Assembly (NCBI GenBank): GCA_013396995.1 | Contig: VWZP01006044.1 | Location: 762,973 to 826,972, forward strand | Source: Dicaeum eximium | Taxonomy: Eukaryota; Chordata; Aves; Passeriformes; Dicaeidae | Reading direction: 5' to 3' | DNA length: 64,000 nt | Program-made: the position numbers and the translations under genes | In this document: piece by piece, positions 25,270 through 36,999 of the stretch | Position numbering within the stretch: position 1 is the stretch's first letter | How the letters are laid out: each line of letters begins with the position of its first letter | Notes under the pieces: model-generated | What the model saw: the letters and a program-made list of their open reading frames with translations, nothing else | Told to the model about the DNA's origin: nothing | Databases searched by the model: none

Positions 25270-25570
25270 CTCATTCCTCACACGCGGCTCTGGCCACGTC
25301 GCTGTCGCCAGCGCCAGCGGGGGCTCTGTGAATCACAGGGGCCCCCACAGCGAGCTGAGAACGAATTTCCCCCTGAGCTGCCTCTTTGAAGTGCTGCTGG
25401 AGTACAGCCCTCACAGGCCACGAGCAGGCTGACATTTTGTGCAGCTCCTCTTTGGCAACCGGGCTCGAAATAACAGCAAAGGAAGATCTTTGACCCTGGC
25501 TGATATTGCATATAACTAGATACACTTCTGAAAATGCAGAGTTCTCACTGGCACGGTTTGGGAGAGGAAG
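25270..25570. promoter_or_regulatory. Local CpG-rich islet with GC-rich hairpin
   Basis: By eye there are about 13 CpG dinucleotides in roughly 300 bp, concentrated at 25282-25372, where neighbouring kilobases have almost none. Within it, 25319-25330 (GGGGGCTCTGTG) pairs with 25334-25346 (CACAGGGGCCCCC) around an AAT loop, with one bulge or mismatch. The region is short for a classical CpG island. It could be a small unmethylated regulatory element, a remnant of a GC-rich insertion, or chance. A promoter role is inference only; no TATA box or transcript evidence supports a direction. Confidence 0.4.
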
Positions 25571-26854
25571 AGGCAAGACAGAAAGAAACTTTTAATAAAG
25601 AAAAGCATAGATATTTGTTTAAAAATACTGCATGGGAAAGAACATTGTTTGTTTGGCAGTGTTCTAGTCCTGAATCTGTTTGCTGTGACATTTACTGTTA
25701 AATCACTACCAGATTATCTTCACTATTTAAGGAAAAGCTAAAATCCACTTCTTTTATCTCAGGGTAATTAGTTTGAGGGCTGTGAGGTCAAATTCAGTAT
25801 GTTCAGCTTGTAAAACTAGTGTCCTTTTCCAAATTTTCTCTTCTTTATGTTGAAGCTGTTACTGTTTGTAGCCAAAAATTACTTGTTCTCCACCCCCATT
25901 TCAGCACTGTTATATCTATGCTCTTCAACCACAACTAGCTGAAATAACTCTAATCACTTATTTTTACTGTTTGAGTTAGACAGTTTTCACAGGACTCATT
26001 TTGCTGAAGAGCTGCAGTGCTTGCAGAAAGGGAAAAGGGAAAGGGATACAAATTCAGAGCTGCAGAATAGCAGCTGAACACGATAATATCATCAGCTGGC
26101 AGAGGTGGCTGCACCCTGAGCATCTGTCTCTAGCCTAAAATGACTGTTTTGTTCGGGGATTTGTTTGTTGGTTGGTTGGAGTTTTGGTTTGTTACACTGC
26201 AGGCTGAGTCCTAACTGCTAATACAATTAAGAAAGAAATTTCAGAAAAAGAACACTAAGTCCTATGGTTTTTAATTCCCTATTGGGTTTTGGGAAGAAGT
26301 AGTTTGTGGCAAACAAGGAAGACAAAGCTGGATCCTTTGCTGCATCCTTCCTCCTCTTTAAGAAGATTTGTGATTCTACATCTAAATCCAACAACTTTCC
26401 ATGTGGCCCTGGTAAGTTACATAAGCTAAACTTTTCACAATTTGATGTCTAAAACTAATCCTTTAATCCATATTTAGGATCCTGTAATTAACTCGTCTTA
26501 AATGTTATCTGCAGGTGCTCAGACATACTGAAAAATTGATAAAGTGTATACTTATTCTTACTTAAGGCAGCCAAATTTGAATTTTTTGACCATAATGACT
26601 GCTCCTAGGTGTTAATGAAGACTTTCATACATTGAAGGGTTCTTCTGATTAAGAAATTTAAAATCACACTTCTCTGTAACTGCTGAAAATTATGCTTCAA
26701 GCACCAAAAGAAGTCCAAAGTGGCAAGAAGCAAATTCTAGCAATCTTTTTCCTATTCCATGACAGGCATTTTTAGTCAATCTTTTTCTTTTTTGCAGTGT
26801 TTGGGGGAACCTCTCTCCTCCCATGAACTCTGTATAGGGCTGGGTGACTCATAT

Positions 26855-26952
26855 GTTCAACAGAGAGAGAGAGAGACTTGCTGAAGGTCATGGTACTGGA
26901 GGTGGGGGGAACAAGAATTGTCTATTCCGAGGTTCTGGCTGAGCCACTGGGA
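26855..26952 (-). repeat. Ancient MIR-like relic, minus strand
   Basis: The plus strand reads CAGAGAGAGAGAGAGACTTG, then CTGAAGGTCATGGTACTGG, a short gap, then AACAAGAATTGTCTATTCCG, AGGTTCTGGCTGAGCCACTG. This follows the reverse complement of MIR (CAGAGAGGTTAAGTGACTTG, CCCAAGGTCACACAGCTAG, GGGATTCGAACCCAGG, ending in a CCACT block). The GA repeat inside is probably secondary expansion. Confidence 0.55.
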
Positions 26953-28859
26953 AAACAAGTTTGTCCTAATAGCTAAGGTGAATGAATTTAACTCTTTGTT
27001 CTCTGCTTCATGGATTACAGCTACAGAGAAAATTTTTTTCTGAGAAACTTAAGCTTTTCAACAAGCTCCCATTAGTTTAGAAGCAGCAATAGATTCCCAC
27101 CTGTCCAAATGGTCCAAACACTCTTACCTCCTTTCCCATCTGCCTTATTCTCCCTCTTCCCTCTTCCTGTAATAGAGATGTAACTGTGGGATTCCAACAT
27201 TGCCTAGTAAGTGGGAGACAAAGGGCGAAACAGGCCTGTAAAGCAGGATAAAATGAGTAAAGGTGTGGTGATTTCTTTTATCAGGCTCTTGCTTAGGGTT
27301 TCTTCCCTCCGTTTCCATTACACAGGCATCAGCCTGACAATCCCTGTCAGATGATTTAGGATGAATAATAAGGGTCTTGGTTACTACTTTTCTGTGGACT
27401 GATGCACAGGATTTTGTCAGGGGGTGGATTTGGGGGTGGGAAGAGTCAGGTGAAATCTCAGAGGCTGCACTCCCAAGCACTGCCCATTATCTCTTTCCCC
27501 AGGGCTGAGTCGTAGGACTAGGAGCTGAAGGACTGGCGTGTCCCAGGCTTTTGTTTCTGAAACAGAATTTCCCCAAGTGGCTGATAACAGGCTCAGTCTA
27601 TTCTGTGAAGGATGTCTTTAGAGCCTGCCCTGATACATTTATTATAAACAAAAGCTACAGAATGTTAAATTTTGTCTCTAACAAAACGCTGTCCTGGCTA
27701 TTCAGATAAAAACAGGTTTGGCTTGGGGTTTTTTAGATGCAGAGCTGCCTTTGCTGCAGGAATTCTCACGTATTAAGGAAAGATCAATACCACAGCTAAT
27801 GGCCTAAGGTAGCAGAAAACCTCACTGGAGGAAATGAGAATGTTGTCTGGAAACCAGATGATGATAATCCTCAGGATAAATGGATTTAGAGATTTCCGAA
27901 GCTGTTTTAGTAAACAGAGGACAGACTTAGGCAGTTATTTCAACAAGTTCCTTTACAAAAGAGAAAGAGATTGCCATTTTCCTGTTTGGTTTTAGTCTTG
28001 ACATTGATGAGTCGCAGCGAATACTTATTAACCTCTTAGATGCAGAACCGACCTTTTAATAAAGCAACCTCTTCCTCTTCACAGAGAAATCTTAACACCA
28101 GTTATTTTGCCTTGCAAACATTGTCCTTGCACATGCTGTTGACAAAAGCTGGCAGAGATCCATTGGTTTCCCTGGAGTCAAGCAAAGGCGGGTGGAAAAC
28201 TCGTAAAGGGCTCAAGGCAGAGCTCAGACAAGTACCAGGAAGCAGAGGTGCCTTGACCCTGCTCTGGGTTCATGGCTGTGAACCAGAAAGAGCCAGAGCA
28301 CAGCAGTGTTCAGCATGGCCAGTAAGTCCATCCAAACAGCCCTGGTGCCCAGGGTCAGAGGTCCATCTAGCCCACCCAACCCCATTCATATCTCTCACCA
28401 CCCCTGCAGACACCTCTTCCCCAAGATGGTGATTCATAGCCTTTCATCTCTTCCCCTCTGAAAGCTATTTAAAGATTTAGCTCACATGTGTTATATTTTT
28501 TGTGTTTACTGCTTCCTCTGTGAGGGTAAAAAAACCCCAAATGCAGCATCTGAGATGTGTGTTTGTGGTTCTTCTGCAGCTGCTTAGCAATGTGCTCTGC
28601 ATTGCTCCCTGCTCTTTCCTGTGTCTTCTTGACTGTTACAAAGGGCTGAGCTTAAGTGTTTCATTTTCTCTCCCTAAATAGAAGCATTTAATCTGCTTTT
28701 CAGGTTTTCAGTGGATTTCAGTGGTGCATGAGCTAAACTCCCCAAGCTGTGTGCAGAACCAGATGATCAAAAAGGTGAAACACAGAAGTTTAAACCACTC
28801 TAAGTGCTGAAGCAGTTACCTTGTAATCAGAGCAGGCTCAGCTATGCCCATTGACTCTG

Positions 28860-29008
28860 TCCAGAGAAGCTGTGGCTGCCCCATCCCTTGAAGGGATGGA
28901 TGGGGTCAAAACAGCCTGGTCAAGTGCAAGGGGTCCCTGCCCATGTCAGGGGGGTTGGAACAATCTTTAAGGTCCATTCCAATCCAAACCATTCCATGGT
29001 GCTGTGAC
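28860..29008 (+). mobile_element. CR1 LINE 3' tail fragment, plus strand
   Basis: The segment shows the classic avian CR1 3' UTR in order: CCAGAGAAGCTGTGGCTGCC, CCATCCCTTGAAGG, GATGGGGTCAAAACAGCCTGGT, CCCTGCCCATGTCAGGGGGG, TTGGAACAATCTTTAAGGTCC, and ATTCCAATCCAAACCATTCC ending ATGGTGCTGTGAC. It is a severely 5'-truncated copy of about 150 bp carrying no coding sequence. The usual ATTCTATG octamers at the end are eroded. Confidence 0.93.
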
Positions 29009-31854
29009 ATGCTAGATTTGGTCCAGCACTGCCATTTTCCACATGTACCGCATCCTGCTGCTCACATGGTTATTGGAGCAGTAATAACCCATCCCTCTGT
29101 CCCATGGGACCTCATTTTCATCAGCCACTTTGTCTGAAAAAAATTTACGTGATACTGTTAAACTGAGAGCAGTTACACCTTGCCCTACCTAGTTTCTCAT
29201 GTATTTTCTCTGCTTGAGAACTGTAGAGAGGACTATGTGCATGGCAGCTCATCTGCTTTTTTCCAGGTCTCTCTGCTGGTCTAATAAATGGTATTACTTC
29301 TCTACAGTAACTTTTCCTTTCACACATCCTTAAAACTGGGTAGTTGTAAGAATACAATCACTACAATATGTTATTATGGCTATTGTATTTCTGACTGAGC
29401 TGTAAAATCAAGGATCTTGCAGTCATTAAAAATCCCCCAACACTCCTCACGAAAATAGACATGTTAGTTCAGGTTCCCTGGCCCAGTGAGCACAATCTTT
29501 ACATAATGTTTCAGCTGAATTGTGGCTCCCTTTACTTTCAGTTGTAGCTGAGGGTTGTTAAACAGCTGCCATGATTCCCCCTGCTCCCCCAAGAGACCGA
29601 GCTGCCAATGAATTATAGATACAACACAAGCAGCCTCTCTCATGCGTCACCCAAAGCCTCTGACGTGGGTCAGAATCACACGGTTATTGTCCTGTCAGAT
29701 CCCCAAACAAAAATCCGTGGGCTTTGTGAGATGACCCCAGTGTATTGATTGCTATAAAGGAGGCAGAGAATCTTTGACTTGAGATAAAAAGATATCAGAC
29801 ATCTGTGATTAACGATCAGCAAAACTTGAGTGTTGCAGAGAGAGCTTTTAATTGATTCTGTTAATGTTCCTCTCTGTCTGCATATTTATGCACCAGCTGC
29901 GCATATGCAAAGTGTTTTGGTGTGCAGATCTTAGGTGTGTGTCCATAGGTAAAATCTGTGAGAGGAATATGTGCCAGGGCTACAAGAGCCCCCACACTCT
30001 GAGGGTCTGGCTCAAGGCACCATCTCAGTGCCAGCCCATGGATGCCTCAGGCTGTGTCATCCTGGATCCCCCCCACTGGGCGTGATCCTTATCCTCACTC
30101 ACAGGCTGCATCCCAGCCTGGATGTGGCACGGGGAGGGGAGGGAATTCTGAGTTTTCACGTGTAAGAAAGAAGACAGCAAGAGAGGGGAGGAAAGAGAAG
30201 AAGGAGAAGGCAAAAGAAAGCAGGAAGAGGAGGAGAAGGAAAGTAGAGGACGAAAAAGGAGGAAAATAGAGAAAGAACTACAGGATAGAGCGCAAATATC
30301 TTCTTACAACTACACTTAAATGTAGACTCCTGCAAAAGAAGAAACAAGGAGATGACAGTGAGGACTGAAGCTTGGACTCTGTCCAGATGCTCAATTGGCT
30401 TTGTCATTCCTGTCCTATTTTGACCTTTCCATTTTTCAAGGGTAATTAAACACTCCAGCTTCAGATTAGATCTTGCTTCAACTACTGATTCACTTCCACT
30501 GACAAGGTAAAGAGCTGCACAGGAAAGGTCCAACCTGGCTGCCCAAACAGCCATGTCCATATTGGTCTTATTTTATGTGAATATAATGCCACCAAGTAAT
30601 TAGCAATAAAAATACTGTGCAAGAGCTGTGTATGACATTAGGATTGAGTAATTTGGTCTTTAACCCATCTAGCAGCTACTGCAGGATACACTGCAGTGAC
30701 TGAAAACCATATATCTCATTATAATAAATATTTTATAGATGACATCTCAGCCCAAATCACCTTCCATGACATTGTTTTTAAATCCACTGGCAGGTGATAG
30801 GGTGATTTCAGTGGCTGGCCATTGGAAAAGAAGTCCTCCGTTGCCATGTTAAAATGAACCCATATTCATAATAACCAAGTGTTTTCATTTGATCCATGTC
30901 AAACATCAACAGTGCAATTAACTGGTGACCCTGCTTCAATTTCTGTCACTCAGAGGACAAAAGACCACTTCTTCCCCACCCTGGGTGCCTGTTTACCATT
31001 TCTCACCCTTGGGCTGACGCCTGCTTGTGAGAAAACTCTCACAGTGGACATCCTGCTATATTTGTTTTGTGGAGAGGCAGAAGAATTTGCTATTTAAGGC
31101 TGTAAATCTGGCATTTTCACAAGTGCTGAAATTCACACCTATGCATTTCCTGCTAGATCTCTGTTATAGAAGGTGAGCAAAGGTAACCACACTGCTGATA
31201 TTTGCAGTAGTCCTTCATCTCACTCCTGTTGGGACTGTTCCCATGCCTATAAGTATTCTTCATCTCTGACGTCTGAAGGCAGCTCTTTATCCATTCTTAT
31301 GTGGCTGTGAGTGACAAAGCATCAGAGAAAGCTTCCTGACTGTGAAATGTATTAGACAGGAGAGCAAAGTCCTCTGGGGGAAGTGTTGGAACAAAACTCA
31401 ATCAGAGGAGGTTTTGGAGGGGATAAAACATTATGGAGGGAGGTGTAGTGTTATGGTCCTGCAGGTGCTTAAAACTACTTTTCATTCCCAAAAATAGGGC
31501 AGAAAATGGGAAAAACCTTCCCCACTCATCAGGTGGGCTCTGCTGCCATTGTGCTGTGTGACATTTTTCATTAATTAAGTGTGTGCTCCATCTTTAAATC
31601 ACTCAGCATTCTCTCCAGCCCTCCAAGAAGGGGGGTATCAGAGTGATTAAGGCCTTGCTTCATCCCCCTATAAATGGGTCATAACTCAAGAGTCTCAAAG
31701 GCAGCCTGAAGAGATGCTAACCAAACCATGTGAAAATTTAACACACCTGATGCAACTGATCTCCTGGGATCCTAGGAAAAAGTGAGGATGTTTTCTTCAA
31801 AATTAATAGAGCTATTTGAACAAATATAGCTCAGTCAAAGCCAGCTCATGACTG
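29009..31854. other. Unique non-coding DNA
   Basis: No gene is recognised. The part at about 29540-29830 is free of repeats and contains TGCGTCA, TGACGTGG and several AT-rich motifs, giving it an enhancer-like look; this is an impression, not a demonstrated element. The polypurine tract at 30165-30281 is listed separately. Confidence 0.5.
30165..30281. repeat. Polypurine (GA-rich) tract
   Basis: About 117 bases on the plus strand consist almost only of A and G, with rare C or T interruptions and no fixed repeat unit. Such tracts can adopt triplex structures. The 75-codon lysine/arginine/glutamate-rich frame across it is a composition artefact. Confidence 0.93.
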
Positions 31855-32115
31855 GTGGACTATCCCAGGGTCTCACTCTCTTCATGACTAAAACTTTCTT
31901 CTACTTTTCAACTTAAATTTATTCATTCTCAATATTCTTTTGTTCTTTAGACAAAATCTTTCTTCAGCTGTAACTGCTCTTGCTCTTCACTGGTGTGTAG
32001 CCTAATGCCCATTTATAGATTGCAGTCGTGTTCCCTCATCCTTAATTGTGTTTAAATTAACAAGCCAAGCTGTACTGGTGTAAGACAGGCACTTCCATTT
32101 CCCAGATCACTGTTA
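31855..32115 (-). mobile_element. Ancient L3-like CR1 relic, minus strand
   Basis: On the plus strand the order is TCTCACTCTCTTCATGACTA, AAACTTTCTTCTACTTTTCA, ACTTAAATTTATTCATTCTC, TTTTGTTCTTTAGACAAAAT, CACTGGTGTGTAGCC, CCATTTATAGATTGCAGTCG, TGTTCCCTCATCCTTAATTG, AACAAGCCAAGCTG, AAGACAGGCACTTCCATTTC and CCAGATCA. This corresponds, inverted, to the end of ORF2 in old amniote L3/CR1 elements, which has AAATTTATTCATGGCCAG, TTTGTTCTTGTGCC, TGATGTATTTATAGAGAGCA, CAAGCCAAGCTCC and CATTCCCCTGATCA. The reading frame is destroyed by substitutions and small indels. It is clearly older than the avian CR1 copies elsewhere in the window. Family assignment is by motif memory. Confidence 0.75.
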
Positions 32116-33747
32116 GGGAGAAAGCAATGAACGAGAAATGATTGCTTATTGGCTTTTTAAAAATAAGAATTAGTGACATTAGAGGGATTAAAATCGGTTT
32201 CCAAAGAAGCAAAAGCTGATGTTTCTCCCACATCTTGTGTCTGCAGAAATCCATGCTGCTGCAGACATGCTGAAAGCAAGCTGAAAGCACAGTGAGTAGA
32301 AGAAGGTATGGGAGGAAATCCAGCAGAGGAAGCAGTTGTTGGAAGAAAGCAAAAGCAGAGATAATGCCTCTTGCTCAGGAAGTTTTAAATTGAATTTTAC
32401 TGAAGACTGACAGTGTTTTGGGGAACTATTACTCATGCTTATACTATCTTACACTCTTTGTTAAGCTTTTACTCTTGGTCACCATCAGAAACACTCTATT
32501 GCACTGCAAATGCCTTTAGTCTGATTCTTTATGGCTTTTCTTATCATAACTAATAGTTTTTTACTGAATCTCTTCCAGCCCGAGTGCATTACTCTTGCAG
32601 AAGTTTAACTGGCATGGCAGTCAGGATTCCAGGTGAGTTTTCAGGGAGTCTAGTACTATTAAATTCTCCATTCTTCCCCAATGGAAGTATCTTCCCTGAC
32701 ACAACGCAGGCTCAAGTTTGACTCAGGATTTCTCTGATCAGCTGCCGTGTCTGTGTCCTCTTCTCCCATCAAGTCACATCCCCAACTATTGCAGAATGGC
32801 CAGAACCAGGTGGGTTTGCATTTTGAATGGCTGAACTTCATCCCACTGCTGCTCCTCCAACACTTGTGATCATTTTGATTTCCCTGTGTGATATTTCCAC
32901 CTGCTCTGAACGCCTCCCACCCCTGTGTGATCAATGTTTGTTAATTTGTAGGACCCTCTGGCAGCATCCTCAAGGGGCTGCTGTGGGGATGGAGCCACCA
33001 TCACTCACAGCCCCTGCCACCCTCAGATTCAGCACAGGCAACAGCCAGAACTGTGTTTCATTACAAAATTACAATTAGTCAAAAACAAAAGCCTGTGATA
33101 GCAACATTCAGGCTTCCTTAAAGAATATAGTAGATGTAATTGCTCTGATTTGGGAAGTCCCAGTCCTTCTCCTAAAAATAAAGCTGGTATGTGTAACCTA
33201 GACTTCCTAAGTCGGATGGAAATTCTATTTTTGTCTGGTTTTTTCCTCTGTATTTTTTGTTTGAAACTTCATGCTTTGCTAATTTTGTCTTAGCAAAGGT
33301 CAATTGTTGGAACCTCAGATTTTCATAGACTAAAAAACTCATTTCACACCTGATTTTACTACTTCCTAAACAAGCTGAGGCAGGATTTTTTATAGCAGTA
33401 CGTATAAAGATGCCTTATAAAAACCAAAGCAACTGTGGCTTTTTTCATAGTATTTGCATTATGTTTAAAGCACCCTCTACTTACCTTTCTAGTTGATTTC
33501 TAATCTATTTTTTAATCTATAACCCTAATAAACTTCTAACTTTACCCATTTTTTCCCTTTGTGTCCTCCAAAACTATCATTAACCACATGCCTGAGTTAC
33601 TTTTTGTTCAAAAGAATTCATCAGAAAATGACAAGTTAAGTCTAATCAGTCAATCTTTGCTCCCTCAAAGGCCTCCAGCTGTTGTTAAGTAATATCCCTT
33701 GTCACACGTTAGATAACCCAACTGGGATAGTCTGGGAAAAATAAAAA

Positions 33748-33766
33748 AACAACAACAACAACAACA
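33748..33766. repeat. (AAC)n microsatellite in A-rich context
   Basis: Six AAC/CAA units are flanked on both sides by short A runs. No mobile element attaches to it. Confidence 0.9.
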
Positions 33767-34277
33767 AAAAAAACCAACTTGTTATAACTACAATGATAAA
33801 CAAAATCTGCTCTGAAGCTACTCTTCAGAGTCTAACACAGCCCTTGGACTGACCTCTTTCTGGGGAAACATAACAGCCAGAGTAATTATTAAAGTACTGG
33901 CCCAGACTTAAATCCACATACAGATTTCCAGCTGAACATTAAATAGCACTTGGTCTTTGAAAAATTGGGTGCTACAGTTTTCAATCAGCTTCTGTCCCTC
34001 ATCAGCTTTACCTCACCAGGGAAATAAAGGACAAAAACTGGCTGGACACACCAGGGCAGCAGCTGGAACACTGACCTATGCTTGCAAAGGCTGTTGCCCT
34101 ACTAGGCAGGGTATTGGCATTAAGATTTTAAAATTATTATCACTCACAGAGTTCAAAGACTTTTCTTTTATTCCCATGGAGGTTTCTTTTACAGTGGGCT
34201 TTGCCTGCCATTTAAATGTTTTCAGTCTGGATTTATTGCTTACTTTATCCAGTCTGCAGATGAGGTTTGTTTTGGGC

Positions 34278-34296
34278 TTTTTTTTTTTTTTTTTTT
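34278..34296. repeat. Poly(T) run
   Basis: Nineteen consecutive T bases. On the minus strand it would be a poly(A), but no retroposed sequence is recognised upstream on that strand. Confidence 0.95.
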
Positions 34297-36934
34297 GCAA
34301 TAGCAGCTTCTAAGCTTGTTAAAGCAGCCACAAAATGCTGTGCTGCATGTTATGCCAGAAAATGTAAAATGTGTGATATTTCAGCTATAGTAGGGTTGGT
34401 AATAAGGAGACCATAAATTTAAAAATATGAGTATTAATTTTAGGCTTCATGCAACCCTTTGAGAAAGCACCATCTCCTGCTTCAATTAGACATATTAAAT
34501 ATTCCTTCTCTGTTGAAATCAATTTAATAATTAGATATGCTAAAGGATCAAAGTGCAAGTTCCAGTTTCCCCTAACCCTTTGCCATTACCAGCTGTTCCT
34601 TGCAGATATTGGCCCTGAGATGAACACTCAGGAGGGGTTTCAGGTTAGGGGAACGTGCATGAGGGTTTTTTCTTTGCTTGCTGCCCCAGCTCATTCGTTC
34701 TGCAGCCTCAGAAGAGGCTCTGGGACACCACTCTTTACTTTCTGTCTCTCAGACCAGCTCAATCAGCTCACCCAAGTATGAGAAGCTTTCCTAACAAGAG
34801 CCTTATTCAAGGCAAAGATTAAAAGCTCCCCAAGTTATTTCCCTTTTCCATTGATCAGTGAGACTTTTGGAGCCAGGGAAGCATTGCCCCCATTTCCTAA
34901 GCTTTTGACTGACATCTCATTCCTGAAAATGGTTGATTTGAAATTTGCTGCAAGCAAGATGTGCGGGCACATGGACAGGTCTGCCCAGCAACCAGGATGG
35001 AATGAAGTCTCAGCTTCTCTGTGGAATTCTTGTCCCTGCACAGACCTTGTCAAAGACACAATCACCCCTCCTGATTGCACAGCACAGTGCAACCAAGACC
35101 TGAGGAGAGGCTCTGAGAGAGAAAATTCTTCTCTGCTCAATTCCATCTCCTGCAAGGGCCCACCTTCAAACAAACACATTGATGCTGCTGAGCTCTATTC
35201 TGCAGAGTTTTGGGCTGAAAAGGCCTCCATCTGTTAAGACTTTCCCATACTGTTTCTGGATGTTATCTAGATGGAGGGGATACATGGGGCAATCCCATAT
35301 TACACACAGGAGGAGAGTGTTGGCCTCTCTGACACAACTGTTTGAGATTTTTAAAGCAATTGATACTATTCTAAATCAAACAAATAAATGGAAGGAATAT
35401 ACTTTGGAGCTTTCTTATAGATGAAATAGAAAAAAAAAAGCGTTCCTTAGAAATGCCACACTATATTCAATCAGGTTAAGGCCAGGAAATCAGCCAGTGG
35501 CCTCCTCACTTACACCTAAACATGTGTACACAAACAGCTCCTGTTGAACAGGCTTTGTAAACCTAGACAGAATAACAACCTTGAATTCAGGAGAGCAACT
35601 ATTTCTATTAATCACCGTAATAAAAAGCTTGCAAACCTGGCAACACTGTTTCACTCAAATGCCTCCTCAATACACACTGGGAACAGCACCCCCAGTATTA
35701 CTCAGACATTATTATTTTTATCATTGCAGTGCCATCTTCTTATCACCTCACAGAGGAAACTAATGAATCAAAGTATGAACGTTCTTGAAACAGATCTTTT
35801 AAAAGAAATATTAGCTCAGAGGGTACTTATGGCCTTCTTTGGCTTAGAAGTTAACTCCTGTTGGGAAAAATATAAAAACTGAATATCATAAATGAGCCTT
35901 TAATTTGGGTTTAATGGAGGCCATTGTTTTGGGCTGCTGCATTCATCTATTAAAGAGAAACTTACGGAGATTTTAAAAAGGATCAATTCTGCTGACACAG
36001 AGTTAATAAAAATGAATAATTATTTACTTATCAAATAAATTTTGTGGGGAATTGGCACATAACAAGGTGATTGGAAGTTGTAGTCAAAGATTATTTGGGA
36101 TTTTAATAAATACTTTAATTGATGAACCAGCAGTGGTGGATGGCTATCCAGAAATGCAGTCTTGGTCACCGTACATGAAGCAAGTAAATTCACATTTGAG
36201 GGTAAATTCTGAAACCTGAATCCTGATCACTTTCCTTGTAAATCTCATTGCCTAACACATAAAACTAAAATGAAATGCATGAAGCCCAGCTCTTCTAAAG
36301 ACTAAGCATATTCAATCCCTTCTCACTTGAGCTACCATTTACAGCAATCCATCTTCTGGAAGGAGACTAGTTTGGAGTCACCTTCCTCATCCTTGTTGTT
36401 CCTTAAAGGATTCTTTTAATTCAAAGGAAGTTTCATGGATTTCAAAAGTAATGCCACTAGAGCTGCTATTATCTCTCTGAGCAGTAATACAAGCAAATAC
36501 AGCCACTGCAAAAATAGAAAAATAATTCCTACATGTATCTCATGCTTGTTAAATCTCATCGTGGCATGCTGTGATTAATCTCTTGCAGAGAGTTTTTTTA
36601 ATTCTCATTTAAGGATAAATATCTGTATTTCTTCATAGTAAATAAATAAGCTTTTGCAGCACCTCACTTGTGACACAAATTAAAAATAAGCCATGAATTG
36701 ATTACAGTTAGTTTGTTCCTCTACAGATCAGACGTTTCAGAAACCACATGCCAGATGAGCTGACCATTCTTCTCACTCTGTATTTTTGTTTGGTGGTAAA
36801 ATTTATGTACAGATTAGTTTTCAGTGTCTTTTGACCACATTTTAAGGACTAGGTCTAAAGCTGCTTCTGTGCATACAGGTCTTGATGTCTGGGATGTGAT
36901 TTTTAATAAATATCTTCCTGCAAGTAGCCTGCCT

Positions 36935-36999
36935 CCTCATCTACTACTGCTTTTGAGTAGAAAGCCATCCTCATTTATTACTGCTTTTGAGTAGAAAGC
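36935..36999. repeat. Two-copy tandem duplication, 34-bp period
   Basis: A 31-bp unit starting CCTCAT and containing ACTACTGCTTTTGAGTAG ends AAAGC at 36935-36965 and recurs at 36969-36999 with two substitutions, spaced by CAT. A local duplication is the simplest reading. Confidence 0.92.

Larger units (their letters stand above)
23578..28859. other. Unique non-coding DNA with a CpG-rich islet
   Basis: No gene is recognised. A strong consensus splice donor (CAG/GTAAGT, cut after 25110) lies in the middle, but I could not identify a convincing upstream acceptor or a conserved reading frame with it. The CpG-rich islet at 25270-25570 and the MIR-like relic at about 26855-26952 are listed separately. 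Confidence 0.5.

Noticed and set aside
34835..35237. Overlapping opposite-strand frames of 114 and 128 codons
   Set aside because: No domain, no conserved motif; mutual overlap on opposite strands suggests chance.
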